Shown: positions 28,954-39,317 of the stretch, piece after piece
Layout: each line of letters opens with the position of its first letter
Position numbering within the stretch: position 1 is the stretch's first letter
Assembly (NCBI RefSeq): GCF_017814945.1
Contig: NZ_JAGIPX010000002.1
Span: forward strand, 1 to 64,000
Length of the DNA: 64,000 nt
Direction of reading: 5' to 3'
DNA from: Paraburkholderia sp. LEh10
GTDB taxonomy: Bacteria > Pseudomonadota > Gammaproteobacteria > Burkholderiales > Burkholderiaceae
Notes under the pieces: model-generated
The model's input: only the letters and a program-made list of their open reading frames with translations
Told to the model about the DNA's origin: nothing
Databases searched by the model: none
Made by a program: the position numbers and the translations under genes

Positions 28954-29912
28954 TGAGCGGGATTCTGGTTATTGCTGAACATCGTCAGGGACAGCTGCGC
29001 CCCGTCAGCGTGGAAGTGATCGGCGCGGCGGCCGCTGCGCGTGAGGCAGGCGGCGAACGCGTGACAGTCGCCGTGCTGGGCGCGGCGCCCGCAGCATTCG
29101 TCGACGCGCTCAAGGTCGCGGGCGTCGATGAGATCGTCACCGTGCAAACGGCGAGCGATGCGTTCGATCCCGATACCTACCAGGCGGTTGCGCACGCACT
29201 GATCGAGGCGCGCAAGCCGTCGCTCGTGCTGCTGCCCCATACCATCGACACGCTCGGTTACGCCGCGCCCCTCGCCGTCAAAGGCAACTACGGCTTCACC
29301 ACCGACGCGTTCGGACTCGCGCGCGACGGCGACGGCTGGATCGCGACGCGCTCGGGTTATGGGCAGAAGGTCAACATGGAGATCGAGTTTCCCGGCCGCG
29401 CCACCGTCATCATCACGATACGGCCCGGCGCGTTCAAGGCGCCCGATGCTACCGCAACGCCCGAAGTCAGCCAGTTCGACGCGCCCGCCGTCACGGCGCG
29501 CAGCAGCCACGTGTCGTTCGAAGAACCCGCGGCGAGCGGCGACGTGGATATCACGGGCGCGGACTTCATCATGTCGATTGGCCGGGGCATCGGCGAAGAA
29601 ACCAATGTCGAGCAGTTCCGTGAACTGGCCGGCTCGCTGGGCGCAACGCTCGGTTGCTCGCGTCCCATCGCCGATTCCGGCTGGCTGCCCAAGGCACATC
29701 AGGTCGGCCAGTCGGGCAAGACGGCCGCGAGCTGCAAGCTCTACATCGCGATGGGCATCTCGGGCTCCGTGCAGCACATGGCGGGCATGAAGCACGTCGA
29801 GAACATCATCGCCGTCAATACCGACCCCGAGGCGTCGATCTTCTCGATTGCGAAGTACGGCATCGTCGGCGACATCTTCGACATTGCAGAAGAACTGCGC
29901 GGACACTTCTGA
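28953..29912 (+). CDS. etfA: Electron transfer flavoprotein alpha subunit
   Basis: 319 residues. The C-terminal FAD-binding domain shows GRGIGEETNVEQFRELAGSLGATLGCSRPIADSGWLP and the signature LYIAMGISGSVQHMAGM...NIIAVNTDPEASIF. It overlaps etfB by one base. It carries the FAD that takes single electrons from the dehydrogenase and passes them to the membrane oxidoreductase encoded upstream. It is the last gene of the trimethylamine unit; a hairpin followed by a T-run lies 18 bases downstream. Confidence 0.92.
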   Translation: MSGILVIAEHRQGQLRPVSVEVIGAAAAAREAGGERVTVAVLGAAPAAFVDALKVAGVDEIVTVQTASDAFDPDTYQAVAHALIEARKPSLVLLPHTIDTLGYAAPLAVKGNYGFTTDAFGLARDGDGWIATRSGYGQKVNMEIEFPGRATVIITIRPGAFKAPDATATPEVSQFDAPAVTARSSHVSFEEPAASGDVDITGADFIMSIGRGIGEETNVEQFRELAGSLGATLGCSRPIADSGWLPKAHQVGQSGKTAASCKLYIAMGISGSVQHMAGMKHVENIIAVNTDPEASIFSIAKYGIVGDIFDIAEELRGHF

Positions 29913-29929
29913 GCCCACACTATGGAAAA

Positions 29930-29968
29930 CCCGGAATGTGCGCGCATTCCGGGCACAAACTATTTTTT
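29930..29968 (+). terminator. Probable intrinsic terminator after etfA
   Basis: CCCGGAATG (29930-29938) pairs perfectly with CATTCCGGG (29945-29953) over a six-base loop. A run of six T follows at 29963-29968. The T-run is about nine bases from the stem, so termination may be incomplete. Confidence 0.55.
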
Positions 29969-30130
29969 GGATTGCAACAAGTTGTTAAACTCATTCAGGC
30001 AGCACTTCGGCAATAGCAACAATAAGCCACCGCTCACAGGTTCACGACATCGCGCTGTGCCGCAACGCGCAGCTTACGCAGCCAGGCCGATTCAGCCGAT
30101 TGGTCTGGTCAATGAGTCCAGGAAGAGCAG

Positions 30131-30778
30131 ATGGTCCCTCACACAGTACTTCTCATCGACGACCACGCGTTGTTTCGCAAGGGCGTCGCGCAACTGATCC
30201 AGATGAACCCGGCCTTCGAGGTCGCGGGCGAAGCGACCTCGGGCCAGGAAGGGATCGACATGGCCGTGCGACTGAAGCCGGATGTCGTGCTGATCGACCT
30301 GAACATGCCACGGATGAACGGCATCGAGACGCTGGAAGGCATGCGCGAGGCGGGCGTCGACTCGCGCTTCATCATGCTGACCGTGTCGGACAGCGAGCGC
30401 GATGTGGTGGCCGCGTTGCGCGCGGGCGCGCACGGCTATCTGCTGAAGGACATGGACCCCGAGGACCTGTGCATCTCGCTGCAAAAGGCGCTCAAGGGCA
30501 CGGCCGTGCTGAGCGAATCCGTCACGGGCAGTCTCGTTCACGCGCTCTCGGGCGGCCAGCGCATTCCCGCCGCGCAGAACGATCTGACGGCGCGCGAGCT
30601 CGAAGTGTTCGACTATCTGGTGGCGGGTCTGTGCAACAAGGCCATTGCGCGCAAGCTCGATATCAGCGTGGGAACCGTCAAGGTGCACGTCAAGCACGTG
30701 CTGCGCAAACTCGACCTTCACTCGCGCCTTGAAGCCGTGCTGTGGCAGCAGGAGCACGGCACGCGCTCGCATCACTGA
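30131..30778 (+). CDS. NarL/FixJ-family response regulator
   Basis: 215 residues. The receiver domain (1-120) has the acidic pocket Asp10/Asp11, phospho-acceptor Asp56 in LIDLNMP, a Thr in MLTVSD and Lys in LLKDMD. The C-terminal LuxR-type helix-turn-helix (about 150-205) has LTARELEVFDYLVAG and ISVGTVKVHVKHVLRKL. It follows the etf operon after a terminator-like hairpin. The only histidine kinase of matching class in the window is NarX-like at 12674-14500, so they may be a pair. The 7-2-7 palindromes described elsewhere are of the type this family binds. Confidence 0.85.
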   Translation: MVPHTVLLIDDHALFRKGVAQLIQMNPAFEVAGEATSGQEGIDMAVRLKPDVVLIDLNMPRMNGIETLEGMREAGVDSRFIMLTVSDSERDVVAALRAGAHGYLLKDMDPEDLCISLQKALKGTAVLSESVTGSLVHALSGGQRIPAAQNDLTARELEVFDYLVAGLCNKAIARKLDISVGTVKVHVKHVLRKLDLHSRLEAVLWQQEHGTRSHH

Positions 30779-30908
30779 AAAAGCGGTGCGCATGCGCGCG
30801 CCGTGTTTCGCTTCCCTCTCTTCGAACCGCATCCGGGACCCGCAGCGGCGACGCGCTGCGCGCGCGTTGCGCCGCCGTGCGTTCAAGCAAGTGCTTCTGG
30901 TTAACCTC

Positions 30909-30924
30909 TACTCCCCGAGAGGTA
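30909..30924. promoter_or_regulatory. NarL-type 7-2-7 site candidate upstream of the sigma-54 activator
   Basis: TACTCCCCGAGAGGTA: inverted heptamers TACTCCC and TACCTCT, two bases apart. TACCTCT fits the NarL heptamer TACYNMT exactly. It lies between the response-regulator gene and the activator gene, about 110 bases before the start at 31033. Confidence 0.55.
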
Positions 30925-31032
30925 GCCCATCAAGGCAAATTGTCACGCGTGATTCGTTTGCCAATAATGGGCTTCAACGTGGCGCACCTGTCCGCACGCC
31001 CGTGCGCCTGCGACTTCTCGGAGATGTTCACC

Positions 31033-33081
<2,049 letters not shown>

Positions 33082-33103
33082 CGCGCCTTCGTCATTCAAT
33101 CGC

Positions 33104-33140
33104 GCTCAGTTTGATCTGCTCAGTTTGTCTGCTCAGTTCG
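33104..33140. repeat. Three short direct repeats between convergent genes
   Basis: GCTCAGTTTGATCT, GCTCAGTTTGTCT and GCTCAGTTCG follow each other directly. They lie between the sigma-54 activator and the convergent phosphatase gene and include the stop codon of the latter. Confidence 0.6.
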
Positions 33141-33900
33141 GCTGATTTGCCTGCATCTCCTGCGCGGCGATCGCGTGATCGACGCGCGTTGCGCGATGCC
33201 ATTTGCGCGGGCCGCCGATCAGTTCGGGCAACTCGCTGATCCCGTCGATCACGCGGATGCACGGCAGTTCGGACACGGGATGGTCGCCGCTGTACCCATA
33301 GCTCACGCACACCATCGGCATCCCCGCTGCCTGCGCCGCGAGCGCATCGGTGACGGAATCGCCGACGAAAAGCGTATGCGACGGTTCGACACCCAACGCT
33401 TCGCAGGCGTGCAGAAGCGGCTCGGGGTCCGGCTTGCGCGGCAAGCGGGCGTCACCGTCGACGACCATGTCGAACCATGCCTGCAATCCGAAGCGCCACA
33501 TCAGCGCATCGACGAAGCGTGACTCCTTGTTGGTGACCACGCCGAGCCTGAGGCCCATGTGCCGCAAACTGTCGAGTGTCGCCTCGGTGCCGGCATACAG
33601 TTGCGTCAGCTGGTTTTCGTCGCGGCAAATCTGGTAGTAGCACGTCTCGTAGCGGCGCAGCACGAGGTCGAGCGTCGCGGGACGCGCGTCGACGCCGAGC
33701 AGCGTCAGCGCGCGATCGACGAGGATCTCCGAGCCGCCGCCTATCAACGTCTGCGCCACGCCTGGCGCGAGCAAAGGGAAGCCGTTTTCGGCCAGCGCCC
33801 GGTTGAGCGCATTGCCGATATCGGGCGACGTATGCAACAGCGTGCCGTCGAGATCGAACAGCACGGCATCGATCGGCAGATTGCGCGGCATGACTTGCAT
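33133..33900 (-). CDS. cbbZ: Phosphoglycolate phosphatase (HAD superfamily)
   Basis: 255 residues. The HAD motifs are intact: FDLDGTLLHT (nucleophile Asp), VVTNKE, KPDPEPL and VGDSVTDALAAQAAGM. AGGAG lies eight bases before the ATG. It dephosphorylates 2-phosphoglycolate, the product of RuBisCO oxygenation, and in beta-proteobacteria sits in cbb operons as here, 46 bases after phosphoribulokinase. The general housekeeping enzyme Gph has the same motifs; the cbb context favours the name cbbZ. Confidence 0.8.
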   Translation of the reverse strand: MQVMPRNLPIDAVLFDLDGTLLHTSPDIGNALNRALAENGFPLLAPGVAQTLIGGGSEILVDRALTLLGVDARPATLDLVLRRYETCYYQICRDENQLTQLYAGTEATLDSLRHMGLRLGVVTNKESRFVDALMWRFGLQAWFDMVVDGDARLPRKPDPEPLLHACEALGVEPSHTLFVGDSVTDALAAQAAGMPMVCVSYGYSGDHPVSELPCIRVIDGISELPELIGGPRKWHRATRVDHAIAAQEMQANQPN

Positions 33901-33946
33901 GTCAGTGTCTCCTGTTGACTGATTGGATGTGCTTCCCGCAGCCTCG

Positions 33947-34819
33947 TCAGGCCGCCCGCTTCTGGCGGTCGATGATCTGCAGGATCATGGGTGTGAAGAT
34001 CAGTTGCATCGCGAGTCCCATCTTGCCGCCCGGCACGACGATGACATTCGGCCGGCTCATGAACGAGTCGTGCAGCATCGTGAGCAGATAGGGAAAATCG
34101 ATGCCCTTCGGGTTTGCAAAGCGAATCACAACAAAGCTCTCGTCGGCGCTCGGAATGTCGCGTGCGGCGAAAGGGTTCGACGTGTCCACGGTCGGCACGC
34201 GCTGAAAGTTGACGTGCGTGCGGCTGAACTGCGGACAGATGTAGTGAGCGTAGTCGGGCATGCGGCGCAGAATCGTGTCCATCACGGCTTCCTGTGAGTA
34301 GCCGCGCAGCGTCTTGTCCCGATGCAGCTTCTGGATCCATTCGAGGTTGATGATGGGCACGACGCCCACCAGCAGGTCCGCGTGTTGCGCGACGTCGATG
34401 CCGCGTCCGACGAAGCCGCCATGCAGGCCCTCGTAGAAGAGCAGATCCGTGGGCGGCTCGATGTCCGACCAGGGCGAAAACATGCCGGCTTCGAGACCAT
34501 ACTGCGCGGCTTCTGTTTCGTCGTGCAGATAGGTGCGCACTCGCCCGCGGCCCGTCGCCGCGTACTCGCTGAACAACGCCGCGAGCTCCTCCAGCAGGTT
34601 GGCCTCGGGGCCGAAGTGGCTGAACTGGCGGCGGCTTTCCTCCGCCTCTTTCATCGCGGCCCGCATCGCCGTTCGGTCGAAGCGATGGAACGCATCGCCT
34701 TCGACAATCTGCGCATTGAGCTTTTCGCGCCGGAAGATGTGCTGGAAGCTGTTCATCACGGTCGTGGTTCCCGCCCCGCTGGACCCCGTCACCGCGACGA
34801 TCGGATGTTTGATCGACAT
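33947..34819 (-). CDS. cbbP: Phosphoribulokinase
   Basis: 290 residues, the usual length of proteobacterial phosphoribulokinase. The P-loop GSSGAGTTTV, VEGDAFHRF, HFGPEANLLEEL and YEGLHGG motifs are all present. GGGAG precedes the ATG. It makes ribulose 1,5-bisphosphate from ribulose 5-phosphate with ATP and has no role outside the Calvin cycle, so a RuBisCO should exist elsewhere in the genome. It lies between the fructose-bisphosphatase-like gene and cbbZ. Confidence 0.9.
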   Translation of the reverse strand: MSIKHPIVAVTGSSGAGTTTVMNSFQHIFRREKLNAQIVEGDAFHRFDRTAMRAAMKEAEESRRQFSHFGPEANLLEELAALFSEYAATGRGRVRTYLHDETEAAQYGLEAGMFSPWSDIEPPTDLLFYEGLHGGFVGRGIDVAQHADLLVGVVPIINLEWIQKLHRDKTLRGYSQEAVMDTILRRMPDYAHYICPQFSRTHVNFQRVPTVDTSNPFAARDIPSADESFVVIRFANPKGIDFPYLLTMLHDSFMSRPNVIVVPGGKMGLAMQLIFTPMILQIIDRQKRAA

Positions 34820-34833
34820 GCCGTCACTCCCGC

Positions 34834-36045
34834 CTACACACGCGCTTCGGGACGAAACAGCGAACGCTCGTTGAAGAGCGGCGAAGTGAACGGCGTGTCC
34901 TCGCCTCGCTCGTGCTCGCTATGGTAGCGCTCGATGCGCTCGACCTCGCGCTGCGTGCCGATGAACATCGGCGTAGACGCGTGCGTATCGGCAGCCACAT
35001 CGAGAATCCGCAAGCGCCCCGTGCTGGCGAGCCCGCCCGCCTGCTCGACGAGCCAGGCCAGCGACTGCGCCTGCCACACCAGCGGCTGATGTGCGGTGCG
35101 CGGCGCGCGGCGGCTTTCGCACGGAAACAGGCACAGCCCGCCGCGCATCAGCGTGCGATGCGTGTCTGCCGCCAGCGAAGCAATCCAGCGCGTGTCGAAG
35201 TCGCGCTGGCGCACGCCCGCGCTGCCGTCGCGGCACTCGCTCACGTAACGCTGGACGGGCGCTTCCCAGAAGCGTTCATGGGCGCCGTTGAAGGCCAGTT
35301 CGGCGCCCTGCTCGGGAATGCGGATCGCGTGGTGCGTCAGCATGAATTCGTCGCGTTCGCGGCAGAGGGTGAATCCGTGCGTGCCGCGCCCGACGGTGAT
35401 CACGAGGATCGTCGCCGGTCCGTAGAGCGCGTAGCCCGCGGCAAGCTGCTTCGCGCCCGTGATCATGCAGCCGCCGTCGGCGCGCGCCGCACCCGCATGC
35501 CGTATCGAGAAAACAGTTCCGAGCGCGGCGTTCGCTTCGGCATTCGCCGCGCCGTCGAGGGGATCGGCGAACAGAACGTAGCGGCCCGACGACGCCGCGC
35601 GCACCCAATCCACGCCTGGCGACACCATGCCCGCAAACGCCGCGCTGCCCTCGCATGTCGCGCTCAGCACGTGATGCGCGGCGGCGCTCAAGTCGGTGTG
35701 AATGGCCGGCGCCTGTGCAGCGCCCGCCTGCCATCCGCAGATCGCACCCTGCGCGACACGTGCCGCGATGGCCTTCACGGCCTGTGCGATGGCCTCGATC
35801 GCGGTGCGCAGTCCGGCGGCGTCGGTGGCGTGCACGACGCCAGGCGCTTGCGCGCGGCGCGGCGCCAGATGCGCGGCAAGAAACTCCCGCAGTGTCGGCT
35901 GGACAGGGTTCACGGCTGCTGCATTCATGGCGGCTGCATTGATGGCGGCTGCATTCACGGCTGCTGCATTCATGGCTGCTGCGCGAGGGGCGCTCGCGAC
36001 GCCGGCGGACCGCGCCTGCTCGCCTGGTTCAATTCGTGCATTCAT
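34834..36045 (-). CDS. cbbF: Degenerate class I fructose-1,6-bisphosphatase homologue (cbbF position)
   Basis: 403 residues from the ATG at 36045 (GAGG upstream). The fold signature is clear: [37 protein letters not shown] and [14 protein letters not shown]. However the two glutamates usually read as (A/S)EE before this block are replaced (AGMVSP), and the YECNP segment reads WQAQS, so the C-terminal metal-ligand glutamate is Gln. The usual DGSSN is DGAAN. The N-terminus has an alanine-rich (M/V/I)NAAA repeat. It is first in the cbb unit and divergent from cbbR. It may be inactive, altered in substrate, or regulatory. Confidence 0.75.
   Translation of the reverse strand: MNARIEPGEQARSAGVASAPRAAAMNAAAVNAAAINAAAMNAAAVNPVQPTLREFLAAHLAPRRAQAPGVVHATDAAGLRTAIEAIAQAVKAIAARVAQGAICGWQAGAAQAPAIHTDLSAAAHHVLSATCEGSAAFAGMVSPGVDWVRAASSGRYVLFADPLDGAANAEANAALGTVFSIRHAGAARADGGCMITGAKQLAAGYALYGPATILVITVGRGTHGFTLCRERDEFMLTHHAIRIPEQGAELAFNGAHERFWEAPVQRYVSECRDGSAGVRQRDFDTRWIASLAADTHRTLMRGGLCLFPCESRRAPRTAHQPLVWQAQSLAWLVEQAGGLASTGRLRILDVAADTHASTPMFIGTQREVERIERYHSEHERGEDTPFTSPLFNERSLFRPEARV
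35911..35981 (-). repeat. 15-bp tandem repeats at the 5' end of the cbbF-like gene
   Basis: About four to five copies of a 15-base unit close to GCATTCATGGCGGCT (plus strand) encode (M/V/I)NAAA units at about residues 25-45 of the protein. Copies differ at one or two positions. Slippage would change the protein by five residues without shifting the frame. Confidence 0.75.
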
Positions 36046-36124
36046 CGTGACCTCGATCGTCCGTTGCTTGCGATGACCGCCTGGCAAACACAGTAAGCCA
36101 GCGGACCCTCAAGAGAAATTCAGA

Positions 36125-36155
36125 GATTCTTATTTGCGCTTTAAGCGATGCTTAT
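36125..36155. promoter_or_regulatory. Candidate CbbR operator in the cbbR/cbbF divergent promoter
   Basis: The imperfect palindrome CGCTTTAAGCG (36137-36147) lies between the direct repeats GATTCTTAT (36125-36133) and GATGCTTAT (36147-36155). The segment is AT-rich and offers several T-N11-A matches, as expected for a LysR-type site, and sits just before cbbR. Confidence 0.45.
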
Positions 36156-36179
36156 CTGCCGCCGCATGGAGTGCCGATC

Positions 36180-37151
36180 ATGCTCAACCTGCTTCGCAAC
36201 CTCACCCTGCGCCAGTTGCAGATCTTCTCGGCCGCGTCCCAGTACGAGAGCTTTGCTCGCGCCGCGGAAGACATGCATCTGACGCAGCCCGCCGTCTCGA
36301 TGCAGATCAAGCAGCTCGAAGAGGCGATCGGACTGCCGCTTTTCGAACGTATCGGGCGGCGCATCACGCTCACCGAGGCGGGCGCGACGCTGTCCAATCA
36401 CGCGAAGCGGATTCTTGGCGACATCAAGGACGCCGAAGACGCGATGCGTTCCCTCTCGTCGGCCGATGGCGGCAGCCTCAGCGTCGGTCTCGTCAGCGCG
36501 GCGCGATACTTCGTCCCGCGCCAGATCGCGCGCTATGCAGAGCGTCATCCGAAAGTCGACATCCGCTTTTCGATCGGCAAACGGGACGCGCTGCTGCGCC
36601 AATTGCAAGACAACGCAATCGATTTCGCCGTGATGGGACGTCCGCCCGTCGAACTCGACGCGCATTGCGAGCCGCTCGCGTACAACCCGCATGTGATCGC
36701 CGCGAGCGTCACGCATCCGTTCGTCGATGCAGCGCGCTTCGACTTGCACGAATTGCGCCATGACACCTTTCTGATGCGCGAGCCGGGCTCCGACACGGCG
36801 ACCGTTGCGGCTGAAATGTTCCGGCATCATCTGTTCACACCGGCTCGCACGCTGCCGCTCGACAGCCACGAAACCGTCAAGCAGGCGGTCGTGGCGGGCA
36901 TGGGCGTGAGCCTGTTGCCGCTGCATACGCTGCGGCTGGAACTGCTCGCCCATGAGGTGTCGATCCTGAATGTGAACGGCACGCCCATCGACCGCGTATG
37001 GCATGTGGTTCACATGAACGCAAAGCAGATGTCGCCCGCCTGCGCGGCCTTCCGGCGCTTCCTGATCGAAAAGACGGGGGCGTGGCTCGAAGGCCAGTTC
37101 GCCGACCTCACGCCACCCGCCCATGCCGCGAGTCCCTTCGTGCAGACATGA
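36180..37151 (+). CDS. cbbR: LysR-family regulator CbbR
   Basis: 323 residues. The helix-turn-helix is LRQLQIFSAASQYESFARAAEDMHLTQPAVSMQIKQLEEAIG in two overlapping stretches (residues 10-52), and the C-terminal part is the periplasmic-binding-like effector domain. The ATG at 36180 has GGAG eight bases upstream; the GTG at 36171 is too close to it. It is divergent from the cbbF-cbbP-cbbZ unit, the usual arrangement for CbbR, which activates cbb operons in response to Calvin-cycle metabolites. Confidence 0.82.
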   Translation: MLNLLRNLTLRQLQIFSAASQYESFARAAEDMHLTQPAVSMQIKQLEEAIGLPLFERIGRRITLTEAGATLSNHAKRILGDIKDAEDAMRSLSSADGGSLSVGLVSAARYFVPRQIARYAERHPKVDIRFSIGKRDALLRQLQDNAIDFAVMGRPPVELDAHCEPLAYNPHVIAASVTHPFVDAARFDLHELRHDTFLMREPGSDTATVAAEMFRHHLFTPARTLPLDSHETVKQAVVAGMGVSLLPLHTLRLELLAHEVSILNVNGTPIDRVWHVVHMNAKQMSPACAAFRRFLIEKTGAWLEGQFADLTPPAHAASPFVQT

Positions 37152-37343
37152 AGCAAAATGTCACCGATTCAGCACAACGTTCGTCTGCACACTTGCTGGC
37201 ACGGCCACCGTGCTGCTGGAAACTGACGCTGTGTGTGCGCACCGCCTCACGGGCGCTCACGCTCGCGCGTTGCGCGTATGGCATGACGCTTGCGTTGAAG
37301 GCCCCCAACAACGACTACCCGTCATCGGGTTGGGGAAAGCGCT

Positions 37344-38366
37344 ATGAGCCGATACGGCATCGCTCAATCGCCGGCGAAGCACACCAGCATCGTCACCGTG
37401 AACGCGCCCGGCCGCTTGCACCTGGGATTTCTCGATCCTGGCGCGTCGCTCGGGCGGCGCTTCGGCAGTCTCGGGCTCGTGATCGACGGCATCAGCACGA
37501 CACTCGACGCGCGCCTTTCCGCCGACGATGAAGATCACTACACGGCCGTGCCTGCCGCGCGTGACGAACTGCAGCGCGTGCGCGCGCACATCGACACACT
37601 GCGCAAGCTGACGGGCAATGACACGCCCATCGACGTGCGTCTGCGGCGCACGCTGCCGTCGCACGCGGGCCTCGGTTCCGGCACGCAACTGGCGCTCACC
37701 GTGGGGCACGCGTTCGCCCGCCTGCATGGGCTCGACATGAGCGCGACGCAACTCGCGCCGGCGCTCGCGCGCGGCGCGCGCTCGGGCGTGGGTATCGCCG
37801 GCTTCGAGCGCGGCGGCCTGATCGTCGATGGCGGCCCGCGCGGACCAGGCGTGTTGCCGCCCGTGCTGTCGCGCTTCGACTTCCCTTCGTCATGGCGCGT
37901 GATGCTCGTATTCGACGATTCACGCACGGGGCTCTCGGGCCCCGCGGAACGTCAGGCGCTCGCCGCGTTGCCGCCGTTTCCGCAGGCGCTCGCCGCGCAC
38001 GCGTGCCACCTGACGTTGATGCAGATCCTGCCCGCCGTCGCGGAACACGAGTTCGCGCCCTTCGCGCAGGGCGTGAGCGCGCTGCAAGACGGCATCGGCC
38101 GCTATTTCGCGAAGTCGCAAGGCGGCATCTACACGAGCCCCGAAGTCGGCTGCGTGCTCGACTGGATCAGTGCGCGCTATTGCGCGGGCGTCGGTCAGAG
38201 CTCATGGGGACCGACGGGCTTCGCGATCATGGAATCGCAGGACGAAGCCGAACACGCGCTGCAATCGGCGCGCGACGCGAAAGCGATCGGCGCCGGGCTG
38301 CGAGTCGAGATAGTCAGAGGGCTCAACTCGGGCGCCACCGTCACCTGGGCATCGGCCCAGGACTGA
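37344..38366 (+). CDS. mptG: Beta-ribofuranosylaminobenzene 5'-phosphate synthase
   Basis: 340 residues of the GHMP-kinase-like family. The visible motifs are NAPGRLHLGFLDPGASLGRRFGSLGLVI-type start (read in parts), LPSHAGLGSGTQLALTVG and RGARSGVGIAGFERGGLIVDGG, all typical of beta-RFAP synthase. The enzyme joins p-aminobenzoate and phosphoribosyl diphosphate with loss of CO2, the first committed step of the arylamine side of H4MPT synthesis. It opens the plus-strand cluster of H4MPT genes and is followed 23 bases later by mtdB. Confidence 0.88.
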   Translation: MSRYGIAQSPAKHTSIVTVNAPGRLHLGFLDPGASLGRRFGSLGLVIDGISTTLDARLSADDEDHYTAVPAARDELQRVRAHIDTLRKLTGNDTPIDVRLRRTLPSHAGLGSGTQLALTVGHAFARLHGLDMSATQLAPALARGARSGVGIAGFERGGLIVDGGPRGPGVLPPVLSRFDFPSSWRVMLVFDDSRTGLSGPAERQALAALPPFPQALAAHACHLTLMQILPAVAEHEFAPFAQGVSALQDGIGRYFAKSQGGIYTSPEVGCVLDWISARYCAGVGQSSWGPTGFAIMESQDEAEHALQSARDAKAIGAGLRVEIVRGLNSGATVTWASAQD

Positions 38367-38389
38367 TCAACCCTGTTTGCCGAGGAAAC

Positions 38390-39310
38390 ATGGAACGCCA
38401 ATACATACTCCACATGTTCACGCCGGGACGGCAGATGAGCCCGTTCGATGTGAACATGGCCGTCGATGCCGGATACCAGGTGGTCGTGCCCTACACGGAC
38501 GTCGATGCGAAGATGGTCGGACCGCTGACCCAGGATGCGATCTTCTCGCGCGGCCCGAAAGGCGTCGCGCATACAGGCATCTTCATCGGCGGGCGCGACG
38601 TGATGCTCGCGACGGACATGCTGCGCCTGTCGCGTGAAGCGATGGTGCCGCCGTTCGAAGTCTCCGTGTTCGCCGATCCGAGCGGATCGTTCACGACGGC
38701 GGCCGCGCTCGTCGCAAGCGTCGAATGGCAATTGCGCAGCAGCTTCGACACGGCTCTCGACGGCAAGCACATTCTGATCTTCGGCGGAACGGGCCCCGTC
38801 GGCCTGATTGCCGGCGTGCTCGCCGCGCAGGCAGGCGCGCGCGTGTCGCTGGCGAGCAGCCGCGGGCTCGACGCCGCGCGCGACGCATGCGAGCGCGCAG
38901 GGGCGCGCTTTGGCGCGGCGCTCGAAGGCGCCGACGCGAGCACCGCGGAAGCGCTCGATGCAACCTTGAAGTCGGTCGACGTCGTATTCGGGACGGCAGC
39001 GGCGGGTGTCGAAGTGATGAGCGCGCAACAGGTCGACCGCGCGGCACGCCTGCTCGTCGCCGCCGACGTGAACGCGGTGCCGCCCGCGGGGATCGCGGGC
39101 GTCGGCGTGATGGACTACGGCAAGCGGGTCGGTCAACGCGGCGCGCTCGGCATCGGCGCGCTCGCGATCGGCAACGTCAAGTACGAAGTCCAGCAGCGGC
39201 TTTTCATGCAGATGCTCGCGGCGAAGCAGAAGGTCTATCTGGGCTTCGAGGACGCTCTCGACATGGCCCGGCGCGTGGTCGCCGAACGTTCGTCGCTCGC
39301 CGCGGCCTGA
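38390..39310 (+). CDS. mtdB: NAD(P)-dependent methylene-tetrahydromethanopterin dehydrogenase
   Basis: 306 residues. The start MERQYILHMFTPGRQMSPFDVNMAVDAG and the nucleotide loop IFGGTGPVGLIAGVLAA are characteristic of MtdB/MtdA; the neighbours and absence of mtdA-fch context favour MtdB. GAGG precedes the ATG at 38390; the longer frame overlaps mptG and is not coding. It oxidises methylene-H4MPT to methenyl-H4MPT in the cytoplasm, the step after formaldehyde is bound to H4MPT. Confidence 0.88.
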   Translation: MERQYILHMFTPGRQMSPFDVNMAVDAGYQVVVPYTDVDAKMVGPLTQDAIFSRGPKGVAHTGIFIGGRDVMLATDMLRLSREAMVPPFEVSVFADPSGSFTTAAALVASVEWQLRSSFDTALDGKHILIFGGTGPVGLIAGVLAAQAGARVSLASSRGLDAARDACERAGARFGAALEGADASTAEALDATLKSVDVVFGTAAAGVEVMSAQQVDRAARLLVAADVNAVPPAGIAGVGVMDYGKRVGQRGALGIGALAIGNVKYEVQQRLFMQMLAAKQKVYLGFEDALDMARRVVAERSSLAAA

Positions 39311-39317
39311 CGCGATC

